The notes: generated by a model not told the origin, from the letters alone. Numbered from the stretch's first letter, positions 44,151 to 52,471 are shown. The stretch: DNA of 64,000 nucleotides from Brucella haematophila (GCF_005938105.1 NZ_VCPE01000001.1:62001-126000), one strand, 5' to 3'. Program-made: numbers and translations.

Positions 44151-44196
44151 TGGCTGGGGAACCTGGATTCGAACCAAGACTAACGGAGTCAGAGTC
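44151..44196 (-). other. Prophage attachment site attL: displaced 3' end of tRNA-Gln(CTG)
   Basis: On the - strand these 46 bases are the anticodon loop (CTCTGAC, anticodon CUG), the 3' anticodon stem TCCGT, the variable loop, the T arm GGTTCGAATCC and the acceptor end with an encoded CCA. The 5' half is absent: beyond 44196 the expected TCCGT changes to TCTTC. This is the remnant left when a phage integrates in a tRNA 3' end. The intact tRNA should lie at the other prophage end, right of the window. The rest of the 43893-44252 gap holds nothing I recognise. Confidence 0.85.
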
Positions 44197-44252
44197 TTCA
44201 AACAGAGGTTGAAAACGTTAGCTAAATTCGAATTTGTTGCGCCCATGTCGCG

Positions 44253-45434
44253 CTACAAAAACACCGACGCCGCTTTATCCATCAGTGAGCCGTCATCTCC
44301 CCGTTCGAAAAGATGCGAATACGTGTCCAATGTAACGGTAATCGAAGAATGTCCAAGACGCTCCTGAACGACCTTCGCTGGCAGGCCCAATCCACCGTCG
44401 ATTGGCCGATTGATACACCACGACGCATAGAAATGCCGAAGGGCATGAAGGCCGGTGTATTTAGCCGCAAGTTCGGCGTTCCCGTCCTTATCCATCTTGC
44501 CAGTTTTGACGACGACGCCAGCCGCTACCTGTGCGGGCTGATACCATCGGTGAACTATGTTGCTATGATATTCAATAGCTCCCGTTCCCGTCGGGAATAC
44601 AAGCCCGAGTGTTCCCTTTGGGCATTCGTCTTTCCATGCTTTCAAAGCATCGACCAGCGGGCCGGGAAGAGGGATCGTTCGTCTTCCTTTTTTCGACTTC
44701 GGGGAGCCTATTTCTTGATAGGCATCGGCGCGTTGCCGAATCGTGATTTCCGCGCGATCCAGACTGACATCTTGCCATCGCAAGCCTCGCAATTCGGAAG
44801 CTCGCATACCAGTCATGCACGCGGTCAGAATGAATATGCGAGATTTACCCGTAGCTGCCGCAAGGATCGCCTTTATCTCGGCGGGCGTCGGAATATCGGT
44901 TCCAACTTCGACGGGGCTGTGGTGACGTGCTTCTGCTCTCTTTCGTCCTTTCGCTCGGCCCATGTCCTTCACGGCATTCCGGACGACCAGACCGCGCTCC
45001 TGAGCGTCGGAGAGGAGCGAACCCAGACTGACACGGACGGCGCGTACCATCGCTGCAGATCTGCCTTCAGTCTTGAGCGCATCGAGGAAGTTGCGAATTT
45101 CCGGTACGGATATCTCGTTCAATCGCTTTTTACCGATGAATGGATTGATGTGAAGCTCGACGTGCTGCTTGTACTGATCAACTGTCGACCGCTCCAGAGC
45201 GCCGTCGCATTCGGACAGCCAGAATTCGGCGGCCTTCTTAACAGTCACGGTGTCCGCATCGGCTACGTGAACGCGCCCCATGACTTCTATGTGCGATTGA
45301 GAGTCGAACGCTTCCGCCTCTTTTTTAGTCCTGAACGTTTTCAGATGGCGCTTGCCTTTCTGGTCGACATAATCGCAGACCCAGGCTGTTTTTGCTACGC
45401 CTTTTGTCGTCCAGGTTCTTTCCCTAATGGACAT
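44253..45434 (-). CDS. int: Prophage tyrosine integrase
   Basis: The ATG at 45434 (MSIRERTWTT) follows GGAG; the longer frame is not needed. The 393-residue protein has an N-terminal AP2-like arm-binding strand region (AWVCDYVDQKGKRHLKTF), a SAM-like core-binding domain (about 60-160) and a catalytic domain. Arg211 (TGMRASELRGLRW), His330/Arg333 (HALRHFYAS), His362 (GHSSITV) and nucleophile Tyr372 (LDTYSHL) are complete. It lies 57 bases from the attachment site and points at it, as usual. It recombines attP with the tRNA-Gln attB. Confidence 0.93.
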   Translation of the reverse strand: MSIRERTWTTKGVAKTAWVCDYVDQKGKRHLKTFRTKKEAEAFDSQSHIEVMGRVHVADADTVTVKKAAEFWLSECDGALERSTVDQYKQHVELHINPFIGKKRLNEISVPEIRNFLDALKTEGRSAAMVRAVRVSLGSLLSDAQERGLVVRNAVKDMGRAKGRKRAEARHHSPVEVGTDIPTPAEIKAILAAATGKSRIFILTACMTGMRASELRGLRWQDVSLDRAEITIRQRADAYQEIGSPKSKKGRRTIPLPGPLVDALKAWKDECPKGTLGLVFPTGTGAIEYHSNIVHRWYQPAQVAAGVVVKTGKMDKDGNAELAAKYTGLHALRHFYASWCINRPIDGGLGLPAKVVQERLGHSSITVTLDTYSHLFERGDDGSLMDKAASVFL

Positions 45435-45503
45435 GTATGTCTCCGCTTTGTGACTAACGGAATACGCGTAACATGGAAAATGAACCGTCGTCAAAAAAGC
45501 AGG

Positions 45504-45532
45504 TTGACATATCGCGGTGAGACACGCATCAT
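45504..45532 (+). promoter_or_regulatory. Candidate prophage early rightward promoter
   Basis: TTGACA (45504-45509), a 17-base spacer and CATCAT (45527-45532, 4/6) lie between int and the rightward excisionase-like gene. No operator pairs are obvious. Confidence 0.4.
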
Positions 45533-45690
45533 TTTTGCGATGGGTGAATCCCATCTGCCCTACGGGGCTGGGCCGACTGCCGTAAACGAGGCGGGGCCAA
45601 CGATTAAAAGCCGCCACCGAACCATGCGGCAAGCTTCCCCACCACCGAACCACAACAAGCCATACGTGCGTCTTTCTGCGCGCGCTGGTA

Positions 45691-45700
45691 ACACGAGGAG
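45691..45700 (+). promoter_or_regulatory. Shared ACACGAGGAG leader, copy 1
   Basis: ACACGAGGAG lies eight bases before the excisionase-like ATG, and a CACCACCGAACCACAACAAG tract lies ~50 bases upstream. The same pair of elements precedes three other early phage genes. Confidence 0.55.
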
Positions 45701-45707
45701 ATTCCGC

Positions 45708-45905
45708 ATGAAGGCGGGAAACGATAATCTGGCCGATGACATGCTCGTCGGAGCGAAAGCAATTGCGTCATTCTCAGGCTTCGGAGAGAGGACTGTTTAT
45801 CACTTGGCAAAAACCGGGGTGCTGCCGACATTTAAAGTCGGCGACTTGGTGTGCGCTCGGAAATCCAAGCTTCTCGCGTTCATTGAAAAGCAGGAGGCAG
45901 CATGA
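45708..45905 (+). CDS. Excisionase-like helix-turn-helix protein
   Basis: The 65-residue protein starts at the ATG at 45708, eight bases after GAGGAG. LVGAKAIASFSGFGERTVYHLAKTGVLPTFKVGDLVCARKSKLLAFIEKQE is a MerR-like/excisionase winged helix (AlpA/Xis type): a helix-turn-helix followed by a wing with FKVGD and a stabilising helix. It likely bends DNA at attL/attR to direct excision, or regulates early genes. The longer frame upstream is a shadow of int. It overlaps the next gene by four bases (ATGA). Confidence 0.75.
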   Translation: MKAGNDNLADDMLVGAKAIASFSGFGERTVYHLAKTGVLPTFKVGDLVCARKSKLLAFIEKQEAA

Positions 45906-46201
45906 CCAGCGCCGCATCTGTTTCTTATTTCTTGACCCACGAAGCGTCCCGCATGACCCGTGAAGCCATGCTCGACCTTTTCAACGCAGAATTCCCAGAT
46001 TACGATGGGAATGAGGAATTCCATCGAGGGCTTTGCGCCGGAGTTGCTATATTGCAGCAGGAAGCAGAGCGACGCGGTGAGAACCTTGATATTCGGGGCG
46101 CCCTTGCGCGTCTCGCAAAAGTTTCCCGGTATGAGATAGAACGGGAGTTTGCAGAGGACGTGGCTGCTTATCCCATGGGGATATCGGCGGCCATCCACTA
46201 A
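45902..46201 (+). CDS. Hypothetical phage early protein
   Basis: The 99-residue protein starts within the previous stop (ATGA), so it is translationally coupled. It is acidic and helical (MLDLFNAEFPDYDGNEEFHRG, ILQQEAERRGENLDIRGALARLAKVSRYEIEREFAEDV). No family is recognised. Confidence 0.6.
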   Translation: MTSAASVSYFLTHEASRMTREAMLDLFNAEFPDYDGNEEFHRGLCAGVAILQQEAERRGENLDIRGALARLAKVSRYEIEREFAEDVAAYPMGISAAIH

Positions 46202-46264
46202 CCCACTACCACCACACCAAACCGCATGCGCAGCCGCCCGCGCCGCGGGAAGTTGCGCGCCTAA

Positions 46265-46275
46265 ACACGAAGGAG
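46265..46275 (+). promoter_or_regulatory. Shared ACACGAAGGAG leader, copy 2
   Basis: AACACGAAGGAG lies before the ATG at 46281, preceded ~60 bases upstream by a CCACTACCACCACACCAAACC tract (46202-46222). A GC-rich hairpin, CCGCG-CCGCGG, lies between. Confidence 0.5.
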
Positions 46276-46280
46276 AATTT

Positions 46281-46502
46281 ATGAGTAAAGCAGAAGCTTT
46301 TCCCTTGGCTTTTGTTCCCTACCGCATCGAAGTGGCGACGCCATATCTGCGCTGGAACGCTGGTGAACTGGAACAGGCATGGGGAATTACGAGCCATGAT
46401 CCGCAAGGCCGAGAAACAGGATATTGCACCGAGTGGCGCCCCGTGCCGCATCACAGTGAGCCACTCACCTGCGATGATCCAAGCGCACCACGATTTCACT
46501 AA
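46281..46502 (+). CDS. Hypothetical phage early protein
   Basis: A 73-residue protein with an excellent ribosome site (AAGGAG, five bases). The sequence FPLAFVPYRIEVATPYLRWNAGELEQAWGITSHD is followed by a histidine- and proline-rich end. No domain is recognised. The downstream 38 bases contain the next copy of the shared leader. Confidence 0.5.
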   Translation: MSKAEAFPLAFVPYRIEVATPYLRWNAGELEQAWGITSHDPQGRETGYCTEWRPVPHHSEPLTCDDPSAPRFH

Positions 46503-46525
46503 TCACCAACCACACCACCTACTGA

Positions 46526-46535
46526 ACACGAGGAA
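46526..46535 (+). promoter_or_regulatory. Shared ACACGAGGAA leader, copy 3
   Basis: CACCAACCACACCACCTACT (46504-46523) is followed at once by GAACACGAGGAACTAAAATG. It is the most compact copy of the C/A-rich tract plus ribosome-site leader. Confidence 0.55.
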
Positions 46536-46540
46536 CTAAA

Positions 46541-47368
46541 ATGAACTTTATCGAAATTGAAAATGGTCGCCTGCTGAACACAGCATTCATCCGAGAAATC
46601 CGACCGACTGAAGAACTGACAGAATTCGTTTTCAAAACGGACGATGATGAATTAGTGCGAGGCACCATCGATCATCACGACATAGCCCGTATACTTATGC
46701 CCGTTATCCCCGCCGAGAAGGGTTATCGCGCGATCCTGGCACCGGTCAAAGATGGTTTTAAACGAGAATGGAACCATCTTCCCGTACTCGCATGGCGCGT
46801 CGGTGTTGATGGTATGGAACCTGTAATTCCTGGTGGGAACAAGCTTCATGGTCTAGTCGGCATAATTGAGCCTTCGGGACAGGTCATTGGGCAGGATGGG
46901 ACAAAGTACGGATCATTGACCGTATTCCGCGAAGAGATTGAAGCGGACGATACTCGCTTTCTGGACATCGCGCAGCAGTCGGCGAATGATGATGTGAATC
47001 CGACGGATCATGCAGTGGACATTCTGCCGGGATATCACTTGAATGACAATCCTTACCCGAGCCGGGAGGAGATTGTATTTCAAGTCGAAACGACGCTGCT
47101 CGATAGAATCGGGAAAGAACTGGTCCTTACGTTATTTTGCAAGGCCAGCGGCTCCCGCATGCCATTCCACATGAACATTATTCTGGAAAGCCCGGACATG
47201 GATCGGCAGAGCCGCGGACAGGCTGAGCTTGCGGCACTCTGTGCGTCCATCGGCATTTCCGAAATCAACGATAGCGACCAGCTTCATGGAAAGTGCGCCT
47301 GTGTCCGACGCAAGAAAAGCGGCAAGTTGAAGTTCACCGCATATAATCTGGTGTCTGAGGCCGCCTGA
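46541..47368 (+). CDS. Hypothetical phage protein, DUF669-like C terminus
   Basis: A 275-residue protein. The N-terminal ~70 residues include FIREIRPTEELTEFVFKTDDDELVRG. Residues ~155-275 (YPSREEIVFQVETTLLD, then AELAALCASIGISEINDSDQLHGKCACVRRKK and FTAYN) recall DUF669-type phage single-strand-binding proteins, in which a core domain ends with a LxGK-V-V segment. Placement before the primase gene fits a replication or recombination role, but this is a weak match by eye. Confidence 0.5.
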   Translation: MNFIEIENGRLLNTAFIREIRPTEELTEFVFKTDDDELVRGTIDHHDIARILMPVIPAEKGYRAILAPVKDGFKREWNHLPVLAWRVGVDGMEPVIPGGNKLHGLVGIIEPSGQVIGQDGTKYGSLTVFREEIEADDTRFLDIAQQSANDDVNPTDHAVDILPGYHLNDNPYPSREEIVFQVETTLLDRIGKELVLTLFCKASGSRMPFHMNIILESPDMDRQSRGQAELAALCASIGISEINDSDQLHGKCACVRRKKSGKLKFTAYNLVSEAA

Positions 47369-47370
47369 CC

Positions 47371-47640
47371 ATGACAATCCGTATTCACAATTTCACCCCC
47401 GCGCGCTCCGGCGCGGGGAATACTTTGGCGTGGTTTGATGCGGAGTTTCCGAATGGGATGAAGATCCAACGGCTGAAACTCGTCCAAACCAGAAACGGCT
47501 ATCGCATCTACGGGCCGCGCGATCATTTGGGGCAACTGATATCTATGCCGATCCCGCTTGCCGATAAAATCGCAGAACTTGTCCTCCCTTATTGGAAAGC
47601 AGTCGTAAGCAATGCAGAACACCGTCGCACAGCAGCCTGA
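47371..47640 (+). CDS. Hypothetical phage protein
   Basis: An 89-residue protein two bases after the previous stop. NTLAWFDAEFPNGMKIQRLKLVQTRNGYRIYGPRD looks like a small beta-sheet domain similar to phage SpoVG-like or modulator proteins (FPNGMKI-LKLVQ), with a C-terminal helix. It overlaps the primase-polymerase gene by 29 bases. Function unknown. Confidence 0.6.
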   Translation: MTIRIHNFTPARSGAGNTLAWFDAEFPNGMKIQRLKLVQTRNGYRIYGPRDHLGQLISMPIPLADKIAELVLPYWKAVVSNAEHRRTAA

Positions 47641-50137
47641 TTCCACTTCATCTGACCCGATGTTGGATGTTGCTCTCTCCTACATTCAGAACGACATTCC
47701 TGTTTTTCCATGCCGTGCTGGTGATGTCGACGTGATCGATAATGCGACGGGCGAAATCTCGGTGTTGCCCGCAAAGGCGCCCCTGATATCGAACGGTTTG
47801 AAGGGCGCAACGCTGACTGAGCGTATTGTTCGTGCGTGGTGGGACGAGAAGCGTCACGGCGGCGCTATGGTCGGTATTCCGACCGGCAGTCGGTCCGGCA
47901 TCTTCGTTCTCGATATCGACATGCATCGTGACAGCGAGGGCAATCTCATTGACGGAAAAGCGGCACTGGCCGCGCTGGAAGCGGTTAACGAACCCCTGCC
48001 ACCAACAGCAGCCGTCCGCACTGCTGGCGGCGGTGAGCATCGATATTTCAATCACGTTGAAGGCGTCCGCAATCGCGGTGCGCTATCCAAGGGCCTCGAT
48101 ATTCGCGGCGAGGGCGGCTTCGTCATCGCAGCCGGCAGTGTCACGGCGGACGGTCGCGTGTATGAATGGATTGACCATGACGGCGAGGGGCTTCCTGTAG
48201 TTGCCGACGCTCCGCAATGGCTGCTCGATTTGATCTTGCCACCGACGGTCACGGTGTCTCCTTCGGATTGGTCATATCAGGCCGAGGGACATGATCATTA
48301 TGTCGCGGCAGCAATGGAATCAGAGCTCGCACAACTGGCCAGCACTACTGAAGGCAGCCGCGGCGAGCAGGTAAATGCTTCGGCATTTTCTCTCGGGCAG
48401 CTTGTCGGAGCAGGCGCGCTTGATCGCACCGAAGCCGAACGCGGGTTATTCGACGCAGCGCTTGCGAATGGCGTTGTCGCCAAGGACGGCGAAAAAGAAA
48501 TCCGGTTGAAGATCAAGCGCGGTCTGGATTCGGGAATGCGGCAGCCGCGTCAGCTGCCCGAGCCGTCCTATTACGACAATGACAACACACCGCCTATGGA
48601 CACATCGGCGCTGGTCGCCAATGCGCGGGCGGGAAAATCGCAAACGGAACCCGCCGAAACCATTGAGCAGCCGGCAACGGCATCCACTCCCATCATTGAA
48701 CCGCTCGACGTCTTCGCCGAGGCGAAAACACCGTCTATGCCCATGGGCGTCTTTCCCTCAGTTATCGAAAGCTTTGCCGTCGCTCGCGCAGAACAAATGG
48801 GCGTCGACCCTGGCGGACTTGCTATGGCGGCCCTTACGGTCTGCGCTGCTGCCATTCCGGACAACATTGCCCTTAAAATGAAGCGCCACGAAAGCTGGAA
48901 GGAAAGTGCCCGCATCTGGACAATGGTCATCGGCGATCCATCGACTCGGAAATCACCGCTGATCAAAGCGGCGAGCGCGCCACTTCTGGCAATAGAATCG
49001 GATTTGCAGCGAGATCATAGAGCAGCAATGCGTGACTGGATGACGCTCGACAAGGAATCAAAAAAGGGGAAGTCCGAACCGATCGCCAAGCGCGTTTCCA
49101 TTGAAGATGGTTCGCCAGAAAAGGTCGGGGAAGTGCTGTCGAACAACGAAGCTGGCCTTGCGCTGATCGACGACGAGTTATCTGGTTGGTTCGCGCGCAT
49201 GGAAAAATATGCCGGTTCGAAGGGCTCTGGTGCTGATCGTGCGTTCTGGCTCAAATCATTTGGTGGCGGCTCATATTCCGTTGACCGCGTTGGGCGAGGT
49301 TCGATCTGGATTCCTAATATCTCGATCACCCTGCTGGGCAGTATTCAGCCAGATCCGTTGCGGAAGATTGCAAAGGATTTGACCGATGATGGTCTGCTTC
49401 AGCGCATGTTTTGCATCATGCTGGAATCTGGCGGTGACGATCGCGACGAACCGTCTGGAGTTGATGAGAGCGTATATGCGCATCTTGTCCGAAAGCTATA
49501 TCATCTTCGGACTTCAATGTCGGCGGGCTGGTGTTTTCGCTTTTCAGATGGTGCGCAGAGTTTCCGTAATGAGTTGTCGCGGGAACACCGAAAGCTTGAA
49601 AAGCTTTGGGAGCGCATCAACCGGCGTCTGGCAACACACATCGGGAAGTTCGACGGACTGTTCGGTCGAATATGCGTATTACTGCACGTCATCAAGAATA
49701 TTGACGGCGAACTTCCGAAGGAAGTTGACCTGGAAACGGCGACGCAGGCCCACACCTTGTTGCACGACTACCTTCTAAAGCACGCGATTGCGCTGCATTT
49801 CAACATTCTCGGCGCGACTGACATGCACGCGGCGATGGTCGACGCGGCTGGTTCCATTCTAACGAATGAAGCGCTGCACGATGTCATTTCGGCTCGTCTT
49901 CTGAATCGTCATGGCACGGCCGTCCTTCGTAGGATGGACGTGCTCGACCTAGAGCGTGTGATGCAGCAACTGGACGCATACAGCTGGGTTGAACCCTTGC
50001 CGTTAGGACGAACGGAACGGGCACCGAAATATCGGGTTAATCCGCTTGTCCATGACAGGTTCAAGCGCCTTGCAGCGAAGATTGCCGCGGAGCGAAAAGA
50101 AATGCGGGAAGCAATAAAGTCATCGGCTAAGTCTTAG
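47612..50137 (+). CDS. Phage replication protein: prim-pol fused to DUF3987 ATPase-like domain
   Basis: The 841-residue fusion has an N-terminal primase-polymerase domain (about 17-210). FVLDIDMHRD holds catalytic Asp101 and Asp103, RTAGGGEHRYF and LDIRGEGGFVIAAGS supply the His/Arg nucleotide site, and the lead strand is DIPVFPC. A ~100-residue linker follows. The DUF3987 domain (about 385-760) has TMVIGDPSTRKS as a Walker A-like loop, GLALIDDELSGWFARM, and LLGSIQPDPLRKI. It probably primes and unwinds phage DNA. The start overlaps the preceding gene and has a weak ribosome site; ATG at 47660 is the alternative. Confidence 0.85.
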   Translation: MQNTVAQQPDSTSSDPMLDVALSYIQNDIPVFPCRAGDVDVIDNATGEISVLPAKAPLISNGLKGATLTERIVRAWWDEKRHGGAMVGIPTGSRSGIFVLDIDMHRDSEGNLIDGKAALAALEAVNEPLPPTAAVRTAGGGEHRYFNHVEGVRNRGALSKGLDIRGEGGFVIAAGSVTADGRVYEWIDHDGEGLPVVADAPQWLLDLILPPTVTVSPSDWSYQAEGHDHYVAAAMESELAQLASTTEGSRGEQVNASAFSLGQLVGAGALDRTEAERGLFDAALANGVVAKDGEKEIRLKIKRGLDSGMRQPRQLPEPSYYDNDNTPPMDTSALVANARAGKSQTEPAETIEQPATASTPIIEPLDVFAEAKTPSMPMGVFPSVIESFAVARAEQMGVDPGGLAMAALTVCAAAIPDNIALKMKRHESWKESARIWTMVIGDPSTRKSPLIKAASAPLLAIESDLQRDHRAAMRDWMTLDKESKKGKSEPIAKRVSIEDGSPEKVGEVLSNNEAGLALIDDELSGWFARMEKYAGSKGSGADRAFWLKSFGGGSYSVDRVGRGSIWIPNISITLLGSIQPDPLRKIAKDLTDDGLLQRMFCIMLESGGDDRDEPSGVDESVYAHLVRKLYHLRTSMSAGWCFRFSDGAQSFRNELSREHRKLEKLWERINRRLATHIGKFDGLFGRICVLLHVIKNIDGELPKEVDLETATQAHTLLHDYLLKHAIALHFNILGATDMHAAMVDAAGSILTNEALHDVISARLLNRHGTAVLRRMDVLDLERVMQQLDAYSWVEPLPLGRTERAPKYRVNPLVHDRFKRLAAKIAAERKEMREAIKSSAKS

Positions 50138-50182
50138 TTGTCGCGGATTGTCTCCATGCGACAGCATGAGACAAGAAACGAA

Positions 50183-50298
50183 GTTTGTCACGTTTGTCAC
50201 GTTCATGCGATAGAGATATTTTTTTATCTCTCTTTCTTATTATTCTTGTGGGTCTTCACGGATATGCTCACGCGTGAACGTGCCAGCGTGTGACAAAC
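50183..50298. repeat. Iteron-like repeat cluster, candidate replication origin
   Basis: GTTTGTCAC occurs twice in direct tandem (50183-50191, 50192-50200) and once inverted as GTGACAAAC (50290-50298). Between them lie a TCACGCGTGA palindrome near 50268 and an AT-rich core with an AGAGAT-T-rich-ATCTCT hairpin (50212-50231). It sits immediately after the replication gene, where phage origins often lie. It may instead be a regulator-binding site. Confidence 0.45.
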
Positions 50299-50372
50299 TT
50301 TTTCACCCCATTAACACCTCATTTATAGAACCACCACACCATCACCATTTGGCCTCACCAGCCACCACCACA

Positions 50373-50382
50373 ACACGAGGAG
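50373..50382 (+). promoter_or_regulatory. Shared ACACGAGGAG leader, copy 4
   Basis: AACACGAGGAG is six bases before the ATG at 50388. It is preceded by ACCACCACACCATCACC and CACCAGCCACCACCACA tracts (50330-50372), the longest C/A-rich version. Confidence 0.55.
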
Positions 50383-50387
50383 CAAAC

Positions 50388-50927
50388 ATGTCTCATTTGC
50401 AGAAGAATATTCACGCTGCCCTTTTTGGCATTCCAGAGTTAGATCGCCTGGAACTGCATACGATCGCCGAAAAATGGGCGGCAGACAAAAACCGCCCGAC
50501 CATCCCGTTTCAGCGATTGGCCGAACTTGCCTTTGTAGAAGGATGGTCGCTATCAGAGCTTCCGGCTAATCCCGTCTACACTCAAGTCTCGCAATCGAAA
50601 GCCTGGGTATCTGCGGCGTTGCTTGGCGCGATCTATCAAATTTCTGCGGCTTACCGCCGTCAGTCCAACGACACGCACCAGCGGTCTGTTTTGGAGGAAC
50701 TACAGGATAAGGTCGCACGGCTTACAGCATCATGTCGGGCAGCTTGGCGCGCCGCAGATTTGAAGGTGCCATTTCGCGAACCTCGGCCCGTTGGCGTCAG
50801 GTCGTATTCTCCTGAGCCGACGGACGCAGCTGAGCAACATAATGACGGCGCGTTCCGCGGGAAGCGCATATCGCGCGCCAAACTCTATGAGCAGAGCCCG
50901 GATCTTCGCGGCGGAGAAGCAGCATGA
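50388..50927 (+). CDS. Hypothetical phage protein
   Basis: The ATG at 50388 is six bases after GAGGAG; the longer frame to 50274 spans the repeat cluster. The 179-residue protein has helical segments (GIPELDRLELHTIAEKWAADKN, FQRLAELAFVEGWSLSELPANPVY) and a basic C terminus. There is no recognised domain. It overlaps the next gene by four bases. The position suggests a middle gene. Confidence 0.55.
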   Translation: MSHLQKNIHAALFGIPELDRLELHTIAEKWAADKNRPTIPFQRLAELAFVEGWSLSELPANPVYTQVSQSKAWVSAALLGAIYQISAAYRRQSNDTHQRSVLEELQDKVARLTASCRAAWRAADLKVPFREPRPVGVRSYSPEPTDAAEQHNDGAFRGKRISRAKLYEQSPDLRGGEAA

Positions 50928-52231
50928 GCTCCGCTGTGCTCCGGCAGCCGACAACCGACATGATGATCGAGATCGAGCCGCACCGTTATGTGAACTGGAT
51001 AAGCGCCCTGCAAAACGCCCTTATTGGGAAGCAAGCACATTCGTCCAAGCGACAATATCAGCGCGGAGAGACGGGAGCAGGGAACTCCGTTCAGGACAAC
51101 CGGGAAGCAACCGGCGCCAAGGAAAACCGAGAAGGTGCGATCTTCGACCGGGCCGCAACGCCGATCAACATTTTCGCGGCTCCAGCCGGACCGGTTCAAA
51201 ATCCCTATCGTACACGCACCAGATGGCTGCGCGATCAGTCTGGCGCGCTGGTTCGGGATGAACATGGGCTTCCAATGCCCGAGCCGCGCAAGGTCACACG
51301 CCGGTCGTCAGTGACGGACCCACGACGGGCTGACTGGATGAAACGGATCGAAGGGACAGAGAATACCTACAAGGTCGCCAAAACTTGGACGGAGGGGAAA
51401 TTGAAGCAGGAACACACACCAGCAGAGCGGGCCTTGATGCACGCGATGGCAGAGCATGCGCGGGTTGTGTCAGACGGTCAAATTATTGCGGCAGTCGAGC
51501 GTATCAACCGGCGCCACACTAAACTTGTCGATTCCGCTGCCAATGACAACCTTCAGGGATGGGAACTTCTTCGCCAGCTTCGCCGTGAGAAGCGCCATGA
51601 TGATGTAGAGGTTGTCGAGTTCTATCGCGGCCTTTGCAGCTTGATTGCCAGCCAGCCATTACGTGGTTTCGACTACGGCTATGACAGTAGTATGGAGAAG
51701 GAATATCGCTCTCTGAAGCTTGAAGGCGAGAAGGATGTTGACGAGGCTGCGGCCAATGGATGGCAAGATAACACAGTGCCTGGTGGCGAGATCGAATACA
51801 AGGAAGTGCGGAAGCGCAGCAACTCGGATCTTGGATGGACACACCCGCCGAAAAAGTATGCGGTTGCCGATGACAATACGAAGGTCAAGGCACGCCCATT
51901 CGCCGTGAAATTCAATGAGAATGTGATGATCGCCAAAATCGATATGCGACCCGTTATGGAGGAATTGCGTACCGCATTGGGCGTCGGATTGGCACCGTTC
52001 GAAGACGCTGTGCTGGGAGGGAAGACATTGACCGAAATCGGTGAGGCGCGTGGCTTTAAAGGCGTGCAGGCATCATCTGCCGGGAAGGCTTTGATTAATG
52101 CATCAATCAACGGATTGCGTGAGACATGGGATAAGATAAAGCGCCGCCAGCGCAAAGAGGCAAGACAGGCCATCATGAATGTCGATCGGGCCCGCGCACG
52201 TCTGGAACGGCAGTTGTCGCGCGCTGCGTGA
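50924..52231 (+). CDS. Putative phage late-gene regulator with C-terminal HTH
   Basis: The 435-residue, highly charged protein starts within the previous stop (ATGA). Residues ~350-420 (MEELRTALGVGLAPFEDAVLGG, TLTEIGEARGFKGVQASSAGKALINASINGL) look like a sigma-region-4-type or recombinase-like helix-turn-helix with a basic last helix (WDKIKRRQRKEARQ). The middle contains MHAMAEHARVVSDGQIIAAVERINRRH. It is the last gene before the terminator that precedes the packaging module, so a role in switching on late genes is attractive but unproven. Confidence 0.5.
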   Translation: MSSAVLRQPTTDMMIEIEPHRYVNWISALQNALIGKQAHSSKRQYQRGETGAGNSVQDNREATGAKENREGAIFDRAATPINIFAAPAGPVQNPYRTRTRWLRDQSGALVRDEHGLPMPEPRKVTRRSSVTDPRRADWMKRIEGTENTYKVAKTWTEGKLKQEHTPAERALMHAMAEHARVVSDGQIIAAVERINRRHTKLVDSAANDNLQGWELLRQLRREKRHDDVEVVEFYRGLCSLIASQPLRGFDYGYDSSMEKEYRSLKLEGEKDVDEAAANGWQDNTVPGGEIEYKEVRKRSNSDLGWTHPPKKYAVADDNTKVKARPFAVKFNENVMIAKIDMRPVMEELRTALGVGLAPFEDAVLGGKTLTEIGEARGFKGVQASSAGKALINASINGLRETWDKIKRRQRKEARQAIMNVDRARARLERQLSRAA

Positions 52232-52284
52232 CGTATAAGTCAAACCCGCTCCCAAGGGGTAACAGGGAGACGAGAAAACAATTC

Positions 52285-52316
52285 AAAAGCCCGGTCGCAA
52301 GCCGGGCTTTTTCTAT
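52285..52316. terminator. Bidirectional terminator before the packaging module
   Basis: AAAAGCCCGG-N7-CCGGGCTTTTTC is a 10-bp stem. T runs on the right stop early/middle transcripts, and A runs on the left act as T runs for the opposed baseplate-type gene. A second hairpin, CAGTGGTGG-N12-CCACCACTG, is at 52324-52353. Confidence 0.85.
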
Positions 52317-52471
52317 TTCAGATCAGTGGTGGTTTGCTCCTTTCCCACCACTGTAGTTGCCTAGATGGTTTCTCCTCCCATCGAAGCAACGGGCCGGTTG
52401 AGCGCTGTCCCCGGCGCTCCCGGCGACTTTAACAATAAGGTCTGGAAACGCCGCCAGCAAATCACGTGACA

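Noticed and set aside
44151-44196. A functional tRNA-Gln gene at this position
   Set aside because: The 5' half (acceptor 5' strand, D arm, 5' anticodon stem) is missing, so it is an attachment remnant.
44313-45905. 530-codon + strand frame across int
   Set aside because: Only the last 65 codons (from 45708, with GAGGAG) are real; the rest is opposite the integrase catalytic domain.
50183-50298. CRISPR array
   Set aside because: The three 9-base repeats are too short and unevenly oriented, and there are no cas genes.
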